Positions 11,585 to 22,784 of a stretch of DNA of 64,000 nt are shown piece by piece. Position numbers and translations under genes: made by a program. How positions within the stretch are numbered: the first letter of the stretch is position 1; every line of letters begins with the position of its first letter. Source of the DNA: Meghimatium bilineatum. Lineage: Eukaryota > Mollusca > Gastropoda > Stylommatophora > Philomycidae. The stretch covers positions 60,636,749 to 60,700,748 of the forward strand of contig CM067306.1 of the NCBI GenBank assembly GCA_034231615.1, read 5' to 3'. The notes beneath the pieces are model-generated. The model saw only the letters and a list, made by a program, of their open reading frames with translations, had not been told where the DNA came from and did no database searches.

Positions 11585-11790
11585 GACAGGGCAGAAATCG
11601 AGAAGAGTGCGTCGTGGAACTACAGAAGGATCTGCACAGACTGACAAATTGGTGTCGAGATAAGGGTGCATCAGTGGTTAATCCCTCTAAGGCATTCGTG
11701 ACGTGATTTTCCTTGAACAATCACATGGTAAAGACTATCAGAGTATTTACATGGATCACCAGCGCTATCTGTGCCTGCAGGTTATAACAT
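11585..11790 (+). pseudogene. LINE-E reverse transcriptase thumb fragment
   Basis: The plus strand reads CVVELQKDLHRLTNWCRDKG, ASVVNPSKAFVT, a stop, then FSLNNHMVKT. This is the region after the catalytic loop in many non-LTR reverse transcriptases. It lies head-on to the RNase H relic at 11042-11578. Confidence 0.6.
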
Positions 11791-11861
11791 GTTTATGTGC
11801 TATCGTCACGATCTTCAGGGCAACATGGACTTAGACCACCAACATGGGTAATCCGTATGTA

Positions 11862-12146
11862 TATTCTTCTTCTTCGTCTGTGTTCGTTCTCAAACTCCTG
11901 CATATTAGCAGGATGTAGTCCGGAGAACGGAATGCGTTGTGCCATGGTTTACAGCATTGCTGCGATATCTGCGTCTTTCGGCTTGACACATCCGACTTCA
12001 GCAAGGCTTTGGGTCACTGACCCTATATGGGATGGGACAGCAAACTCCATCCCATAACCTCCTTAGTCGCCTTTTACGACGTGCGTGAAGGGTAAACAGT
12101 ATTGCTATTTTTTGCTCCCCTTTCGGGCCTCGGCAACACAAGGGCG
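11862..12146 (-). mobile_element. SINE-like repeat, near full length
   Basis: About 285 bp, reversed (TTCTTCTTCTTC tail complement at the left). It shares the whole body with the copy at 56180-56458: CAGGATGTAGTCCGGAGAA, GCTGCGATATCTGCG, GGGTCACTGACCCTATATGG, ATCCCATAACCTCCTTAG, and the 5' end ending CCTCGGCAACACAAGGGCG. Confidence 0.8.
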
Positions 12147-12154
12147 AGTATTAT

Positions 12155-12303
12155 ATAAAAACTATGATGAGATTTTAAAGAGCTCGAAAAGAGCATTGAA
12201 CCAACATATAACCGGAACCATCAGCCGTTTTACCCTGAGAGATTTACAGAAGTGGATATCTGAGCAACTATGGACGTATCCGGTGTGCAAAGAGGATAAT
12301 TAG
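12155..12303 (+). pseudogene. LINE-E extreme C-terminus
   Basis: It reads ITGTISRFTLRDLQ and SEQLWTYPVCKEDN then a stop, parallel to the ends of the copies at 11042 and 49330. Confidence 0.6.
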
Positions 12304-12689
12304 CAGACCTAATACTTAATAACTAATATAAAAACTAAAAGAGAATGTTTCTGGTAATGGATAACTGACGCATAGATTCGGGGATGTAAAGGCAGCAAGA
12401 AATGGAACAGGTCACCCTACATAGTTTCTGCGACTTTGTTCATGAAGAGTTATCTTCATCACTCGACGGCAGGTTGCTGTCATGAGACCTACCTTTACTT
12501 TTACCTATAGCTCTGATATAACCAAATTGAACCAGCGTCCTCGGTAAAGGAGCACAACTCACCATACGAGGTACTTTTGACTTAACCAAGCGAATTGGTT
12601 TATGTGTAGGTAACGGGCCTACCTTCTTTGCGAAAATCCAAGAGAAATAAATTGCAAGGGGCAGACAAATTTGTGTTCTTCGTTTTTAT

Positions 12690-13020
12690 ATTCTATCTTG
12701 TCGCTGAAGCCCTTTGTTGCCTTTCGGCGTCATGGTAGAAGAGTTATCTGGAGATGGTCCTCGTGTGTGCTGAGTATATTGTGGAATTTGTCGCCTCTTT
12801 TATTTCAGTGGTTCATCGTTTTCGTGGTCGGCCTCTAGGTCTGCCTTCGCTGTATCTGTGAAGCATAGCTTGCTGTGGTATGCTGTCTGATGGTAGTCTG
12901 CTGATGTGTGCAAACCATGTGATCTGTTGTCTCTTGATGTATTCTAAGATTGGGGTGGTGTCGTTTTTTTGTCGGATGTCCTCATTCCTCACCCTGTCTC
13001 TTAACAATATTCCTATAGTC
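12690..13020 (-). pseudogene. LINE-B C-terminus
   Basis: The minus strand reads LRDRVRNEDIRQK, ILEYIKRQQITWFAHISRLP, QQAMLHRYSEGRPRGRPRKR, a stop, then TTEIKEATNSTIYSAH. It is colinear with the fuller LINE-B relic at 46690-47835. Confidence 0.75.
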
Positions 13021-14450
13021 CGTTCAGAATCGTTTGCCGAGATGTTATGATTTATAATTCAAAAAGTATTATAGTATTCTGCGTAAGCATGCAATTTTAG
13101 CTGTCACCAGTTTACGTTTGTCTTGCGCTGTCGTCTGTTTTCTGTAGCTATAATAATAATAATAATACCCATAAACTGGTCATGAACTCATGGACCGCTG
13201 GATCAGCAACCAACCCACCAACCCATAAACTGTCAGTATCGTAGGGGTGCATACTGGATTCACCAGCACCAACAGCTCTCCAAAAAGTTCTATCCCAAGT
13301 AATTCGGAGAAGTGTAGAAAAATCACGTCCAGACCATTCCTTGATGTTATAAATCCAGGGGTTTCTCCAGCCTCCTCCTTACACCCTCGACTGTTCCTTG
13401 CAAAATTATTTTAGAAAATGTGTCATATCACGTTTCGTATCCAAACGGTATAAGTTTACACCGTCTCACCACTGCCAAAAGTGGTTTTTGATAACCAGCT
13501 AATTTATTTATTTGCTGCCGGGAGAATACATTTCTCTTCAAATTCTCTGTGGCTTCTTGTTGAATCACTGTCTTAGATAATATCACAGCGACATAAATAT
13601 TTGCAGTGTTATATAGTATATTATATGTTATATCCCCCCCCCACTTGAATAGAAGGCTCAGTCAATAGGTATTCACTAAGCCGAAAGCTGAAGTCTCCTG
13701 AGTATGCATGAAAGCTCAGAAAAACCACCGCACTGCACGTAGGAATTAAGAGCTAATCGCTTTAAACTCCTGGGTTTCTCAAACAAATTAGGAATATATT
13801 ATATGTTTTTGTTGTTGTTATTGTTCGATCTCAAATGTCCGATAACGTTGTTTAAATTAACCTCTATTTCAGAAAGTATATTCAGAAACTAATGGTCTGA
13901 GGCTCAATTTACTATCTGAACTTCGAGAAAGATTGGAGAAATGAATTTTCCTGGCGAGGGCATTTTAGTCGAAACGTCGTCTGTTCTTATTCCAAGTCTG
14001 CTATTTCACTATTGCTAACACTTGAATTTACCGGATTCAGTTCATACGAAGATTCATTCTGTATTACCGCATCCAAGAAGACCTATCGGCCCTTGTATAA
14101 CTAATACGGATATTAAATGTTAAATGTTTGTTGTTACTGAGGATATTTCAATACCTGTACGGGATGTTTGTTGTTATTGTAATAGTCATTGTCTCGATTG
14201 GTCCGTTCGGGTACTTTGTGTGCACGCTTTGAATGTCTTGACGAAATCTTTTTTGGAGATGCGGTTAGTCAAGTTCGGAAGAACGCGTGTGCATAGTTGC
14301 TAGACGATTTGGTGCCGTTGAACGTACTGGTTCAATCCCGTTAGTCTCAAGAATTTTCGGAAAGTGACACATGAGCCATACAGTAATGTATATATTAACT
14401 TAGACGTTATGATGAAGGACACGGCCTAACTGAGACCGGTAACAATATAG
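13021..14450. other. No gene seen; one Penelope-like motif
   Basis: Mostly unique AT-rich sequence with short ATA (13149-13168) and C runs. At about 13959-13988 the phrase CTGGCGAGGGCATTTTAGTC followed by GAAACGTCG resembles the conserved core of Penelope-element terminal repeats. No open frame above 60 codons was recognised. Confidence 0.5.
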
Positions 14451-14451
14451 C

Positions 14452-14648
14452 AGACCTTCCAATAGAATTAAGTAGGACCCTCATTCGTGACGTTTCTGTT
14501 GCACTTTCGGTTGGTGGCTATTTATATACTTGGAGGTGCCATCAAATTTTGACATGCGATTCCAAGTATGTAAATAATAAACAACCTAAAGCCCAACAGT
14601 AATTAAAAACGTAACGAAAAAGTCCTAATTAATTCTGTTGGAAGGTCT
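14452..14648. mobile_element. AGACCTACC-family MITE, copy 3
   Basis: Ends AGACCTTCCAATAGAATTAA and TTAATTCTGTTGGAAGGTCT are inverted repeats continuing inward (CATTCGTGACGTTT / AAACGTAACGA). The core holds the palindromic TATACTTGGA / TTCCAAGTATG. Confidence 0.8.
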
Positions 14649-14939
14649 TACAGAGATGGTTGTGGCCTAACAATGCACAATTGCCATATCTCACTGGCAA
14701 GCTATTTTAAACACATATTTCAGGGATTTCCCCATGACCATCTACTTTATAAGACATACTGGAGAATGGGAAATCAAGCATTCTTAATTACACATTTGAT
14801 TTTCATTAGCTGTCAAAAAAAAGCATAGCCACAACTACCAATGAAAATTGAGGGAATAGTTAAATGAGTCATTCTTTAAGGATTGATTAGACATTAATCA
14901 AAAGGTTTTATATATTATAGAAGACAGTTACAGCCCCCG

Positions 14940-15185
14940 AACTTAAAAGACATGACACCTTATTGAAGACCTTACTTGAGGGTAAAGTCAAAGGAAAACG
15001 AACAAGAGGTAGACAGAGCTACAAGTGGGAGAGTAACATCACAAGATGGACAGGTTATACTCTAGCAGAGTGCACCACAAAAACAAGAGACAGGGATATT
15101 GGAGGTCTGTTGCAGCCAGCCTTCGTTGCGGAGACGGTAGCTGATGATGATAAATCGAATTATGTAATGTACAATGTCACGTGAA
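14940..15185 (+). pseudogene. LINE-C C-terminus
   Basis: It reads MKTLLEGKVKGKRTRGRQSY, then WESNITRWTGYTLAECTTKTRDR and FVAETVADDD, the last residues being encoded by a short GAT tail. Other copies at 18400, 39900 and 45690. Confidence 0.7.
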
Positions 15186-15329
15186 CAGATAGCAATGCTG
15201 TTGTAAAACATTTTCGGAATTTCCCGATACTGTATTACATGACCGATTGTAAACGGAAGAGAAATTCGGTTTAGGAAACACAACAGAACCAGATAAGTTA
15301 TATTTAGTATCCGACTATTGATAGATACC

Positions 15330-15506
15330 TACAGGCAAAAGAGCAAGGGGTAGACCAAAAGAAACACCCAGAAGAACAATACTTAGAGAAAGTAAAACAA
15401 TCAATATCTATACTATTCAAGAACTTCACAGAATAGCTTTGAACAGAACGAATTGGAGAGATCTGACCTCTGCCCTATGCGCTAACTTCAGCGCAAATGG
15501 AACATG
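15330..15506 (+). pseudogene. LINE-G C-terminus
   Basis: TGKRARGRPKETPRRTILRE, then ALNRTNWRDLTSALCANFS and a stop. The same ending (MTSALCAVFGP) closes the relic at 51286-51963. Confidence 0.6.
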
Positions 15507-15539
15507 AATGAATTGAAAGATAAATATATAGAAGTACAA

Positions 15540-15835
15540 AAAGTATCTATTGTCTTTCCCCAGGTGGCTTGTTATCCACTCCTGCCGTTAAGCGTAGGGA
15601 TGATTGGAGCTCGAGCTTGTGTTCCACGGCCAGATGTGTGGCCTCGGCTGTGCTATAACCATGTTTTCTCAGGATATCCCCGCCGTTTTCTATCCATCTT
15701 TGTGGTGGTTTTTCTCTGGGTTTGAACCCTGATCTCATTTGGTTATATGCCTGTACTGGCAACTTGTCGTGTTCATTCTCATAATGTGGCCAAACCACTT
15801 GATCTGCTGCCTTTCTATGTAATCTGTACAAGGTA
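15540..15835 (-). pseudogene. LINE C-terminus, separate family
   Basis: The minus strand reads KPREKPPQRWIENGGDILRK, HGYSTAEATHLAVEHKLE and LTAGVDNKPPGERQ. The arginine-tryptophan tail is LINE-like, but its wording differs from the other groups here. Confidence 0.6.
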
Positions 15836-15948
15836 TTATACCTATTCTTTTCCTGATATCTTAATTTCGTAATCTAGCTGCCTTTCTATGTAATCTGTAC
15901 AAGGTATTATACCTATTCTTTTCCTGATATCTTAATTTCGTAATCTAT
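15807..15948. repeat. Perfect 71-bp tandem duplication
   Basis: CTGCCTTTCTATGTAATCTG starts at 15807 and again at 15878; the 71-bp copies are identical. The unit belongs to the minus-strand LINE relic, so a small LINE segment was duplicated recently. Confidence 0.9.
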
Positions 15949-15958
15949 CGAGCCTGGT

Positions 15959-16134
15959 CAGTGGGGTATCGAAGGGGGGGGGCGGAGGTATGGACCTCTC
16001 GGGCGGCATCATCGGGAGGGCGGTTTATTTATTTCCGTTCAGTATTTCACAATCACTGACATATTTTTTAATGTCACAAGAGCGGAAAATTATGATTCCG
16101 CCCCGATTCGCCATTGACCCAAGATACGCCACTG
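15959..16134. mobile_element. hAT MITE of the CAGTGGCGTAGC family
   Basis: Ends CAGTGGGGTATCG and GATACGCCACTG, with identical 8-bp flanks AGCCTGGT at 15951-15958 and 16135-16142. Its interior (GGGCGGCATCATCGGGAGGG; CAATCACTGACATA) matches both ends of the 3.3 kb element at 17524-20788, so it is a deletion derivative of that family. Confidence 0.92.
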
Positions 16135-16194
16135 AGCCTGGTGACCCCTGAAGTTTGTCTTATTTCATCGTACATGCCACTATCTGTCTGTAAT

Positions 16195-16358
16195 GTGAAG
16201 ATAAGAGAAAAGAAAAATATCTTTATTTCCCTTATAGAGTACAGTAAGGACTTTGACAAAGTCCAACATGAAAAAAATTAATTGAATGTCTGCAAGAAAT
16301 AGACATAGATGGAAAATACATCAGACTAATTAGAAATATATATCGGAACAGACTGCAT
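16195..16358 (+). pseudogene. LINE reverse transcriptase palm fragment
   Basis: Reads NIFISLIEYSKDFDKVQHEK, then LIECLQEIDIDGKYIRLIRNIY after one frameshift: the motif A region (x-x-D-F-D-K-V) of a non-LTR reverse transcriptase. Confidence 0.55.
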
Positions 16359-16365
16359 CAAACAT

Positions 16366-16815
16366 CATCATCATCAGGTGCCATGTCGGCTGGCGTGGGC
16401 GGTCATTACTCTCCACAGCTCTCTGTCCACAGTATTATGTATCAAGATCGTTGTTGTTTCCCTGCCGTGCCAGGTTGTCAAACTGTCTAACATTTTCTTA
16501 CGTTGTCGCTCTCTGTCTCTGTTGCCTTCAATTTTGCCTGTTGTGACTATGTTCTCCACACCTGCCTGTCTCATGAAGTGGCCAAAAAATGAAGATTGTC
16601 TTTTTCTTTTATTATTAATTAAGGTCCGTTTTGAATTTTATTCTTTCAACACTTCCACATTAGTTTTCCTGGCAGCCCATGGTATTCTCAGACTTCTTCT
16701 ATAGAACCACATCTCTATTGCCTCTAGTTTCCCACTTTCCACTGCAACAATAAGGCGTGAAAACAGGATGGGAATATGAGCATTACAAACTACAGCCTTG
16801 CAAGTCGACCCGAGA
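16366..16815 (-). pseudogene. LINE-D C-terminus with GAT tail
   Basis: The minus strand reads LEAIEMWFYRRSLRIPWAAR, KTNVEVLKE, then VENIVTTGKIEGNRDRERQR, KKMLDSLTTWHGRE and MTAHASRHGT, ending in an ATGATGATGATG tail (complement at 16366-16376). Relatives at 38745, 52460, 54421 and 61890. Confidence 0.7.
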
Positions 16816-16831
16816 CCCTCGGCAGCGTAGA

Positions 16832-16982
16832 AGACCTTCCAACAGGACAACAGTCGTTATGTATTTTAATTATTATTGTTGTGCATTCGGTTGATAACTA
16901 TATACTTGGAACGGCCTTGGCTATTTTTGGCGTGTGATACCAAGAAAAACGCTACGAATGTGGTCCTAATTAATTCGCGAAC
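16832..16982. mobile_element. AGACCTACC-family MITE, copy 4 (right end truncated)
   Basis: Begins AGACCTTCCAACAG, has GGCCTTGGCTATTTTTGGCG in the core, and ends at GTGGTCCTAATTAATTCGCG without the terminal GGTCT. Confidence 0.65.
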
Positions 16983-17059
16983 ATGTAATTCTATACTATA
17001 CACATATATACTATACACATATATACTATACACATAGATAATTCTATACACATCTCGGT

Positions 17060-17515
17060 TCTTCTTCTTCTTCTTCATCGTTCTTCAGTCAGATATCAGG
17101 TTACAGCACCAATAGCTTCAATGAATTGTGTGATTCGCTTCAGGTCATCCATGGAACCCCTCAAGTCTGGAAGCAGTGCCGTCTCAGTAGGCCATATTTT
17201 CTCCCTCTCTTCTTGGTAGAGTTGACAGGCATGAAGAATGTGTTCTGCAGTCTCTGGGCTCAGTCCACAGTTGCACAGGTCTGTCTCACCAATCTTCAGC
17301 TTTCGGAACATGTGACTTCTCAGTCTGTTGTGACCAGTTCGTAGTCTGAAAATGATGGTTTGTTCCTTGCGTGACATTTGGTGGTAGGGGTCATTTGGTT
17401 CTGCAGTTGGGTGCATTTGCTTCCACTTTTTCTTATATTCTGCTTTTAACATGGTCTTACTTTCACATCTCGGTTCATTATGCAATGTTTTCTGGAAAAG
17501 ACATTTTCCTCTGAA
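17060..17515 (-). pseudogene. LINE-F C-terminus with CCHC-like motif
   Basis: The minus strand is open for about 140 codons: KTLHNEPRC, KAEYKKKWKQMHP, SRKEQTIIFRLRTGHNRLRS, then the zinc-ligand-like LCNCGLSPETAEHILHAC and a terminal FIEAIGAV. This is the region after RNase H in Jockey-like elements. A CTT run at 17063-17085 lies at its 3' end. The hAT element at 17524 is inserted just upstream. Confidence 0.75.
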
Positions 17516-18399
17516 GCACTGTCCAGTGGCGTAGCGAGGGGGGGGGGGGCGGAGGTGCGGACCGCCCCGGGCGGCATCATCGGGAGGGCGGCAAATTTTC
17601 AAAAACTAAATATCCAGCTACTAAATTAACAATTCCTTACTTGACAATGACAACTATGACAAAATAACCTTTCCCAATAATAGTATTCAAAATATGAAAC
17701 AATAAAATGAACCCGGAAAAGTGCAGTTGGTTTGTGTTTATGGTGTTATTTAAGTTTATATAAAAAATAATTTATATGCGGCAAAATGTACAAATATTAT
17801 GTTATATGAGAAATAAAACTGGATAATTAAGCTAACTCTGAACATAAATATATAGCAGCATTCCACTAGAAGCATATAAGTTTGCAAATAGACAAATAGA
17901 ACATGCGAAAAATTATACAACCCTAGATAATACAAAAACCAGATGTGCTTATTGCGTCTGAGGAAATCCTAAAAAGATTCTTTTTTATAAAAACAAAGGG
18001 ATGACTATAACCGCCCCTGCCAAAGTAAGATGTAAACAGATGGTTTTACACGTAATATGTTCAATGTTTGTTGTGATCGACTGATGGTACATTTTGTGAA
18101 TCCTCTCACTCCCAGCCTAAATCGCCGAATATTATATGGTTTTTCCAAAGATGTACGGCTGTATGGGTGTACATCGACATCCACGGTTTTTTATGTATTT
18201 TTTTGTGGGAGAGACAGGTTTTCTTATAACGTTCCATGTCGGATCGCAACCTGATACTTTCTGACCTTTTAGTTTTCTGCAAGATCTCAATAAACCATGA
18301 AGTGGCGTGCCCGCTGTGACGCCCACTGACCATGCAATTGCAATTAGAGCGCTTAAAGGGAGAGAAGAGAGACCTTTAAATTGTCATTGGTCATTCAGG

Positions 18400-18625
18400 A
18401 GAAACTAGAAATTCCACAGGTAGACACCATCATCAGATGCTGTCTCTGCAACGAAGGAAGGAAGGCAACAGACCTCCAACATTTCCTGTCTCCTGTTTTG
18501 GTTGTGCACTCTGCTAGACTGTACCTTGTTCATCTTGTGATGTTACCCTCCCACTTGTATATCTGCCAACCCATTGCTCGCTTCCCTTTGACTTTACCAT
18601 CAAGTAAGGTCTTCATTGTGAGTTA
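18400..18625 (-). pseudogene. LINE-C C-terminus inside the hAT relic
   Basis: The minus strand reads MKTLLDGKVKGKRAMGWQIY, KWEGNITR and YSLAECTTKTGDR, parallel to 14940-15185. Confidence 0.65.
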
Positions 18626-18639
18626 TATCATAGTTATCT

Positions 18640-19803
18640 ATATATACGTTGTATCTCTTGTTTGTCTTGCAGCGTCAGGGGTAAACGAGTTCTCTGGAGA
18701 TGGCCTTCTTGTGTGATGTGTGTAAACTTGTTCCTGTGGCTTCTTTGATTTCTGTGATCCATCTTTTACATGGTCTGCCTCTGGCTTTAAAGCCGTTATA
18801 TCTATTTGTCATGGCCATTTGTGGCATCCTGTCTGTTGGTAGTCTTGAAGCGTGTGAAAACCACTTTATCTGTTATCTTTTGATGTGTTCCAATACTGGT
18901 ATTGTTTTGGTTATCTGTCTGATGTTATCGTTTCGAATTATATATCTTAATGACACTCCGAGTATTCTTCGTAGACATTTATCATTTTCACTGTTACTAT
19001 TTTTCTGGTAGCACAGTGATGTGATAATAATAGTCTTGTATAATGCAACTTTATTGTCTATGTTTACAATTTTGTTCTTAAAAATACAGGTCATCTGTCC
19101 TAGGATCTGGTATGTTTTGCTGGTTCTATTTTATATCTATTTACTGTTTTTCCCTTCACTCATTATAATGCTTCCTAAGTAAGTGAACTGCTTAACTTGT
19201 TTAAGATGTTTATTATCGATGGGCGAAGTGACATTTCATTCTTTCTTAGCTATTAGCATTATTTCGGTCTTATCAATTTTAATCTTCATGTGCAATATTT
19301 TGCATATTGTGTCGAGTCTGTTCATATGTTCTTGCAATTGTTCTTCTGATATTGCTATTAGTACTTGGACCTATGCAAAGAGTAGTTCGTTCAATTTGTC
19401 TTCCATGTTATCTTCTTCGTTTGTACTTGTTAGTTTATAGATGTGGTCGATATATATTATAAAAAGTAGAGGAGATAGAACACACCTTTGACGAACTCCT
19501 GATTGGATTTGGAACTTATTAGACACACCTGCATTTGTTCTTACTGCACATTAACTATTAGCATAAATGCCCTTGCATATGTTGATTAAATGTTCTGGTA
19601 CTCCGTATATTGATAGTGTTTCCATAGTTGTTGTCTGTCCACTCTGTCGAAGGCCTTGTTTTGTTGACGAATGTGATGTATAATTCTATGTTGTTTTCTG
19701 TGGCTCTTTCTGTCCCTGGTCTAAGTGTAAAGATATCATCTGTACAGCTTTTCTTCTTACGGGATTCCATTTGGGTGTTTTCATTGTGAATTGGAGATCC
19801 CAA
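18640..19803 (-). pseudogene. LINE-B reverse transcriptase relic
   Basis: About 1.15 kb on the minus strand. In order: DIFTLRPGTERATENNIELY (finger/palm), VLSPLLFIIYIDHIYKL (motif B), NELLFA then a stop then VQVLIA (motif C, where F-A-D-D is expected), LKQVKQFTYLGSII, LRRILGVSLR, IPVLEHIKR and ITEIKEATGTS. The catalytic aspartate pair is destroyed by the stop. Confidence 0.8.
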
Positions 19804-20159
19804 TTCTCAAAGTCTGGACAAAGGTAATTTAAACCAGCCACTGGGTAATAAATATGTCGTGTCTGAAACGCCCCCCCCCCCCCTATAGATCACCTGTGAG
19901 AACATGAAAGGAATTGTCCTCATTCAAGAAATTACACAAAAGAAATAATTGTTACCTCCCAACTGAACATGGAAGTTTCAGTTGGAGGACAATCATTTAT
20001 TGTTCACATATAGACCTAGATAGAAGTCTCATTCAAACAAAACTTGCACCCACGTGCGTCGACTATGTGAGTAGATGTGAGATATATATTATATATGTGT
20101 GTCTACTATGATAATGTGTCTTAATACTATTCTATTTTTGTGTACACGGTAGGGTTAGT

Positions 20160-20645
20160 TATAATATAAGACCAAGTTTCAGCAACTGCATGAGCTGGAT
20201 GTTAAATACATAGAAACTTTCTTGACACCAAGCAACTCGTTAAACCCAGAATACAAGTGTGAATTCGAAGAGCCCAGTGACATCGATGTGAAAGAGTTTG
20301 AAATCGAAAGAGAGAGATTGCGTAATTTTGTCTCTGTAGCAGATGCAAAAGACCAAAACAAACTTATGAAGGGATCATTCGAGCTTCTGGAGTTTATTCA
20401 GCAATGAAACTATCGTATTACCGAGTAGAATATCGTTATAATGCTTCGCATATTTTTAACTATAGTTATCAGCATTTCAGCATGTGAAAGAAGCTTCTCA
20501 AAGTTAAAGTTAATAAACAAAATTACTTAATGTCTACCATGAGCTGCACAAGATTAAGCAATTTAGCCATTTTGTCAATAGAACAAAGTATCACGGACAA
20601 AATTAAATTTTGCCTCCCTTAAGACTCGAAAAGTTAAATGATAAT
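20160..20645 (+). pseudogene. hAT transposase C-terminal dimerization region
   Basis: An open stretch carries YKCEFEEPSDIDVKEFEIER and FELLEFIQQ. After a stop and frameshift come ISISACERSFSKLKLINKIT and CTRLSNLAILSIEQSITDKI, the hATC dimerization signature (A-x-E-R-x-F-S-x-L-K-x-I...L-x-x-L-A-x-L-S-I-E) of ZMYM/hAT-like transposases. It is expressed from the same strand as the element's GC-rich left end. Confidence 0.8.
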
Positions 20646-21094
20646 GTATTTTTGTTTATATACCTATTATGTTTTCAAATAAATATTTTCGACCAGTCTT
20701 TTACAATCTCTTGACATAATTTTTAATGCCACAAGGGCGGCAGATTATGATTCCGCCCCGGGCGCCATTGACCCACGCTACGCCACTGGCACTGTCACAG
20801 CGAATTAAACAGCTCAATGACAACCAGTTCGTAAGTTTAATCCGTCTATTTTTAGAAATTTTTTCACACGGCTCAAGTCCTGTTATGTATGGACTCAAGA
20901 TTTCATCCTCAAACGTTACGATATAAGGGTATTTTTCGTTACTTCCATTTGTCACTTTGTTTATACTTTGTCTTATCGACCAATGACAAATACGGGAAAA
21001 CTCAAATAACGTCACTTTTAATGATAAATCGCGATTCCAAGAAAACCTACGTTTCGCCTTGTGCAAAATCTAATCTAAATGATAAACAATTTGT

Positions 21095-21171
21095 AGCTCC
21101 GCCCATTCCTCCCTTTACTCTCGGTGTGTGTTCTTAAACTTTGAACTATATATTCGTTAGCAGTGCTGTCA
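21095..21171 (+). promoter_or_regulatory. Candidate TATA promoter of GIMAP-1
   Basis: A GC-box-like CTCCGCCCATTCC lies near 21096-21108, TATATATT at 21147-21154, and an initiator-like TCATTTTT with its A at 21171, about 24 bp downstream of the TATA start. Inferred from spacing only. Confidence 0.4.
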
Positions 21172-21253
21172 TTTTTCTTCCTGAATCAGGATAACTGCTG
21201 GTGAATTATCCAGTGGATCTCTGTTCAAACCGAGGACATTCTAACATCTTAAG
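21171..21253 (+). other. Candidate 5' non-coding exon of GIMAP-1
   Basis: About 83 bp with no ATG, ending in a strong donor (TTAAG|GTAAATG at 21254). It carries an in-frame TAA shortly before the junction with the next exon at 23982, so it would be untranslated and the start codon would be 23988. Intron length would be 2728 bp. Confidence 0.45.
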
Positions 21254-21527
21254 GTAAATGTCTATAAACGTATGTATATATGTAATAACTTATATTATAT
21301 AACACGGGGTCTTTGTTACCTCTAATATGTTATGGTAGTGTGTCCTGATATAACATAATTGGACTTTGTCCGCTGGTTGAAAGTGGCACGCCTCTCCAAA
21401 AGAGAGGCAAACTCATTAACTACCTACTACCTATATATGTATGGTTAGTTTATATTTGTTTATATAAAAATATTTATAGAAGCCCAGGGCCGTAGATAGA
21501 TTCTCCATAAGGGGGAGGGGTTGTTCA

Positions 21528-21690
21528 TCATCTATCTATCTATTCGCTGAAACCCTTTGTTGCCTTTCGGCGTCAGGGGTAGAAGAGTTATCTGGAGATG
21601 GCCATCTTGTGTGCTGAGTATATTATGGAATGTATCGCCTCTTTTATTTCAGTGGTCCATCATTTTCGTGGACGGCCTCGAAAGTGGGGC
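21528..21690 (-). pseudogene. LINE-B extreme C-terminus with GATA tail
   Basis: The minus strand reads RPRKWWTTEIKEAIHSIIYS then AHKMAISR and a stop, followed by a GATAGATAGATGATG tail (complement at 21528-21546). Confidence 0.65.
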
Positions 21691-21889
21691 CCTAAGCTAT
21701 AGAATATTTAGCGTATATGTACAACCTGCACTGACTACGAGGGACTGTGAATGTTCGATACTTGAGATCATGTTTTGTTTTGGTTCATATGAGGACACTA
21801 ACACAATTCAACGTCATCACAACAAATTATTACTTTTGTTTTTTTTTGTGTAAAATCTTACCCGGACAAAGCCAGGGATTGTTGTTTCT

Positions 21890-22080
21890 AGTTATATTAT
21901 ATTAATTGTATTGTATTATAGTGTGTTGTATTGTATTGTACTGCACTGTACTATATTATATTGACTATTGTTATGTTATGTTGCTATGTTACGTTATGGT
22001 GTATTCTGTTGTTTTATGTTATGTTGTGCTGTGTTATGCTATATTACGTTATGTTACATTGAGTTATGTTATGTGATACA
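21890..22080. repeat. Degenerate TTATG/TTGTA pentanucleotide repeat
   Basis: Loose 5-bp periodicity (TGTAT, TATGT, TACGT variants) in the GIMAP-1 intron, resuming at 23490. Confidence 0.8.
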
Positions 22081-22616
22081 TTTTTACTAAGGTTTTCTAA
22101 ACTAGATCTAATGTCAAACGGGCTTCCGTAAGTTACGTGTTTGAGGTGTTATATACGTCACGCGCGAGTTAGCAAAAGTGAACGTTTTTCGTCTCACTAC
22201 ATTATGCTGATATTTTTATGCTGATAAAAATTGTTACAATATATTGTATTTAAACTGCTTATCGTTTGGTTTATAGTTGGACCAAATACTCTGGTCAAAA
22301 TAGATGAAAGTCAGTTTACAAAGCGAAAGTAATGCGCTGGTCGCGCTTTTCCATTGCAATATGTGTTTCGTGGGTCTCGATACAATGAAGAACATTCTAT
22401 TTTGAAAGGGTTAAAAGGCGTAAATGCTTGATTTCATTGTACTCGTGTTACCCCACATGTACGTTGTCCCTCTCAACGAAGCAGCACGCCTGCTGAGAGT
22501 ATTACTCATACCACGTAACTCCGTAGATTCATGCGATAATTCACATGAGTCTTCGAGAATGAAACTCCAAAAAATCAACTTTATAAAACAAAACATAGCG
22601 ATTACTACATATTGCT

Positions 22617-22784
22617 CAGTGGGGTAGAGTGGGTCAATGGCGCCCGGGGCTGAATCATAATATTCCGCCGTTGTGACATTTTAAAAAAATATGTCAGTGA
22701 TTGTGAAAGACTGGACGAAAATAAATTTGCCGCCCTCCCTATGATGCCGTCTGGGGCGGCCCGCACCCCCTCGCTACGCCACTG
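22617..22784. mobile_element. hAT MITE of the CAGTGGCGTAGC family, reversed
   Basis: Ends CAGTGGGGTAGAGTGG and CGCTACGCCACTG; flanks ATATTGCT (22609-22616) and ATAATGCT (22785-22792) match at 7 of 8. Interior blocks are the complement of the copy at 15959-16134. Confidence 0.88.

Larger units (their letters stand above)
17524..20788 (+). mobile_element. hAT transposon relic, source of the CAGTGGCGTAGC MITEs
   Basis: 3265 bp. The left end CAGTGGCGTAGCGAGG and right end GCTACGCCACTG are inverted repeats, and the flanks are identical 8-bp repeats GCACTGTC (17516-17523 and 20789-20796). Subterminal blocks match the short MITEs at 15959 and 22617. It contains a broken hAT transposase 3' end (20160-20645) and two reversed LINE insertions (18400-18625 and 18640-19803). 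Confidence 0.9.

Noticed and set aside
18057..18333. Overlapping frames on both strands in the 5' part of the hAT relic
   Set aside because: No transposase motif recognised and no coherent frame; left unassigned within the element.
22411..22627. Overlapping 60-67 codon frames upstream of GIMAP-1
   Set aside because: No splice pair consistent with the GIMAP-1 exon, no domain, and the 3' part runs into a hAT MITE.
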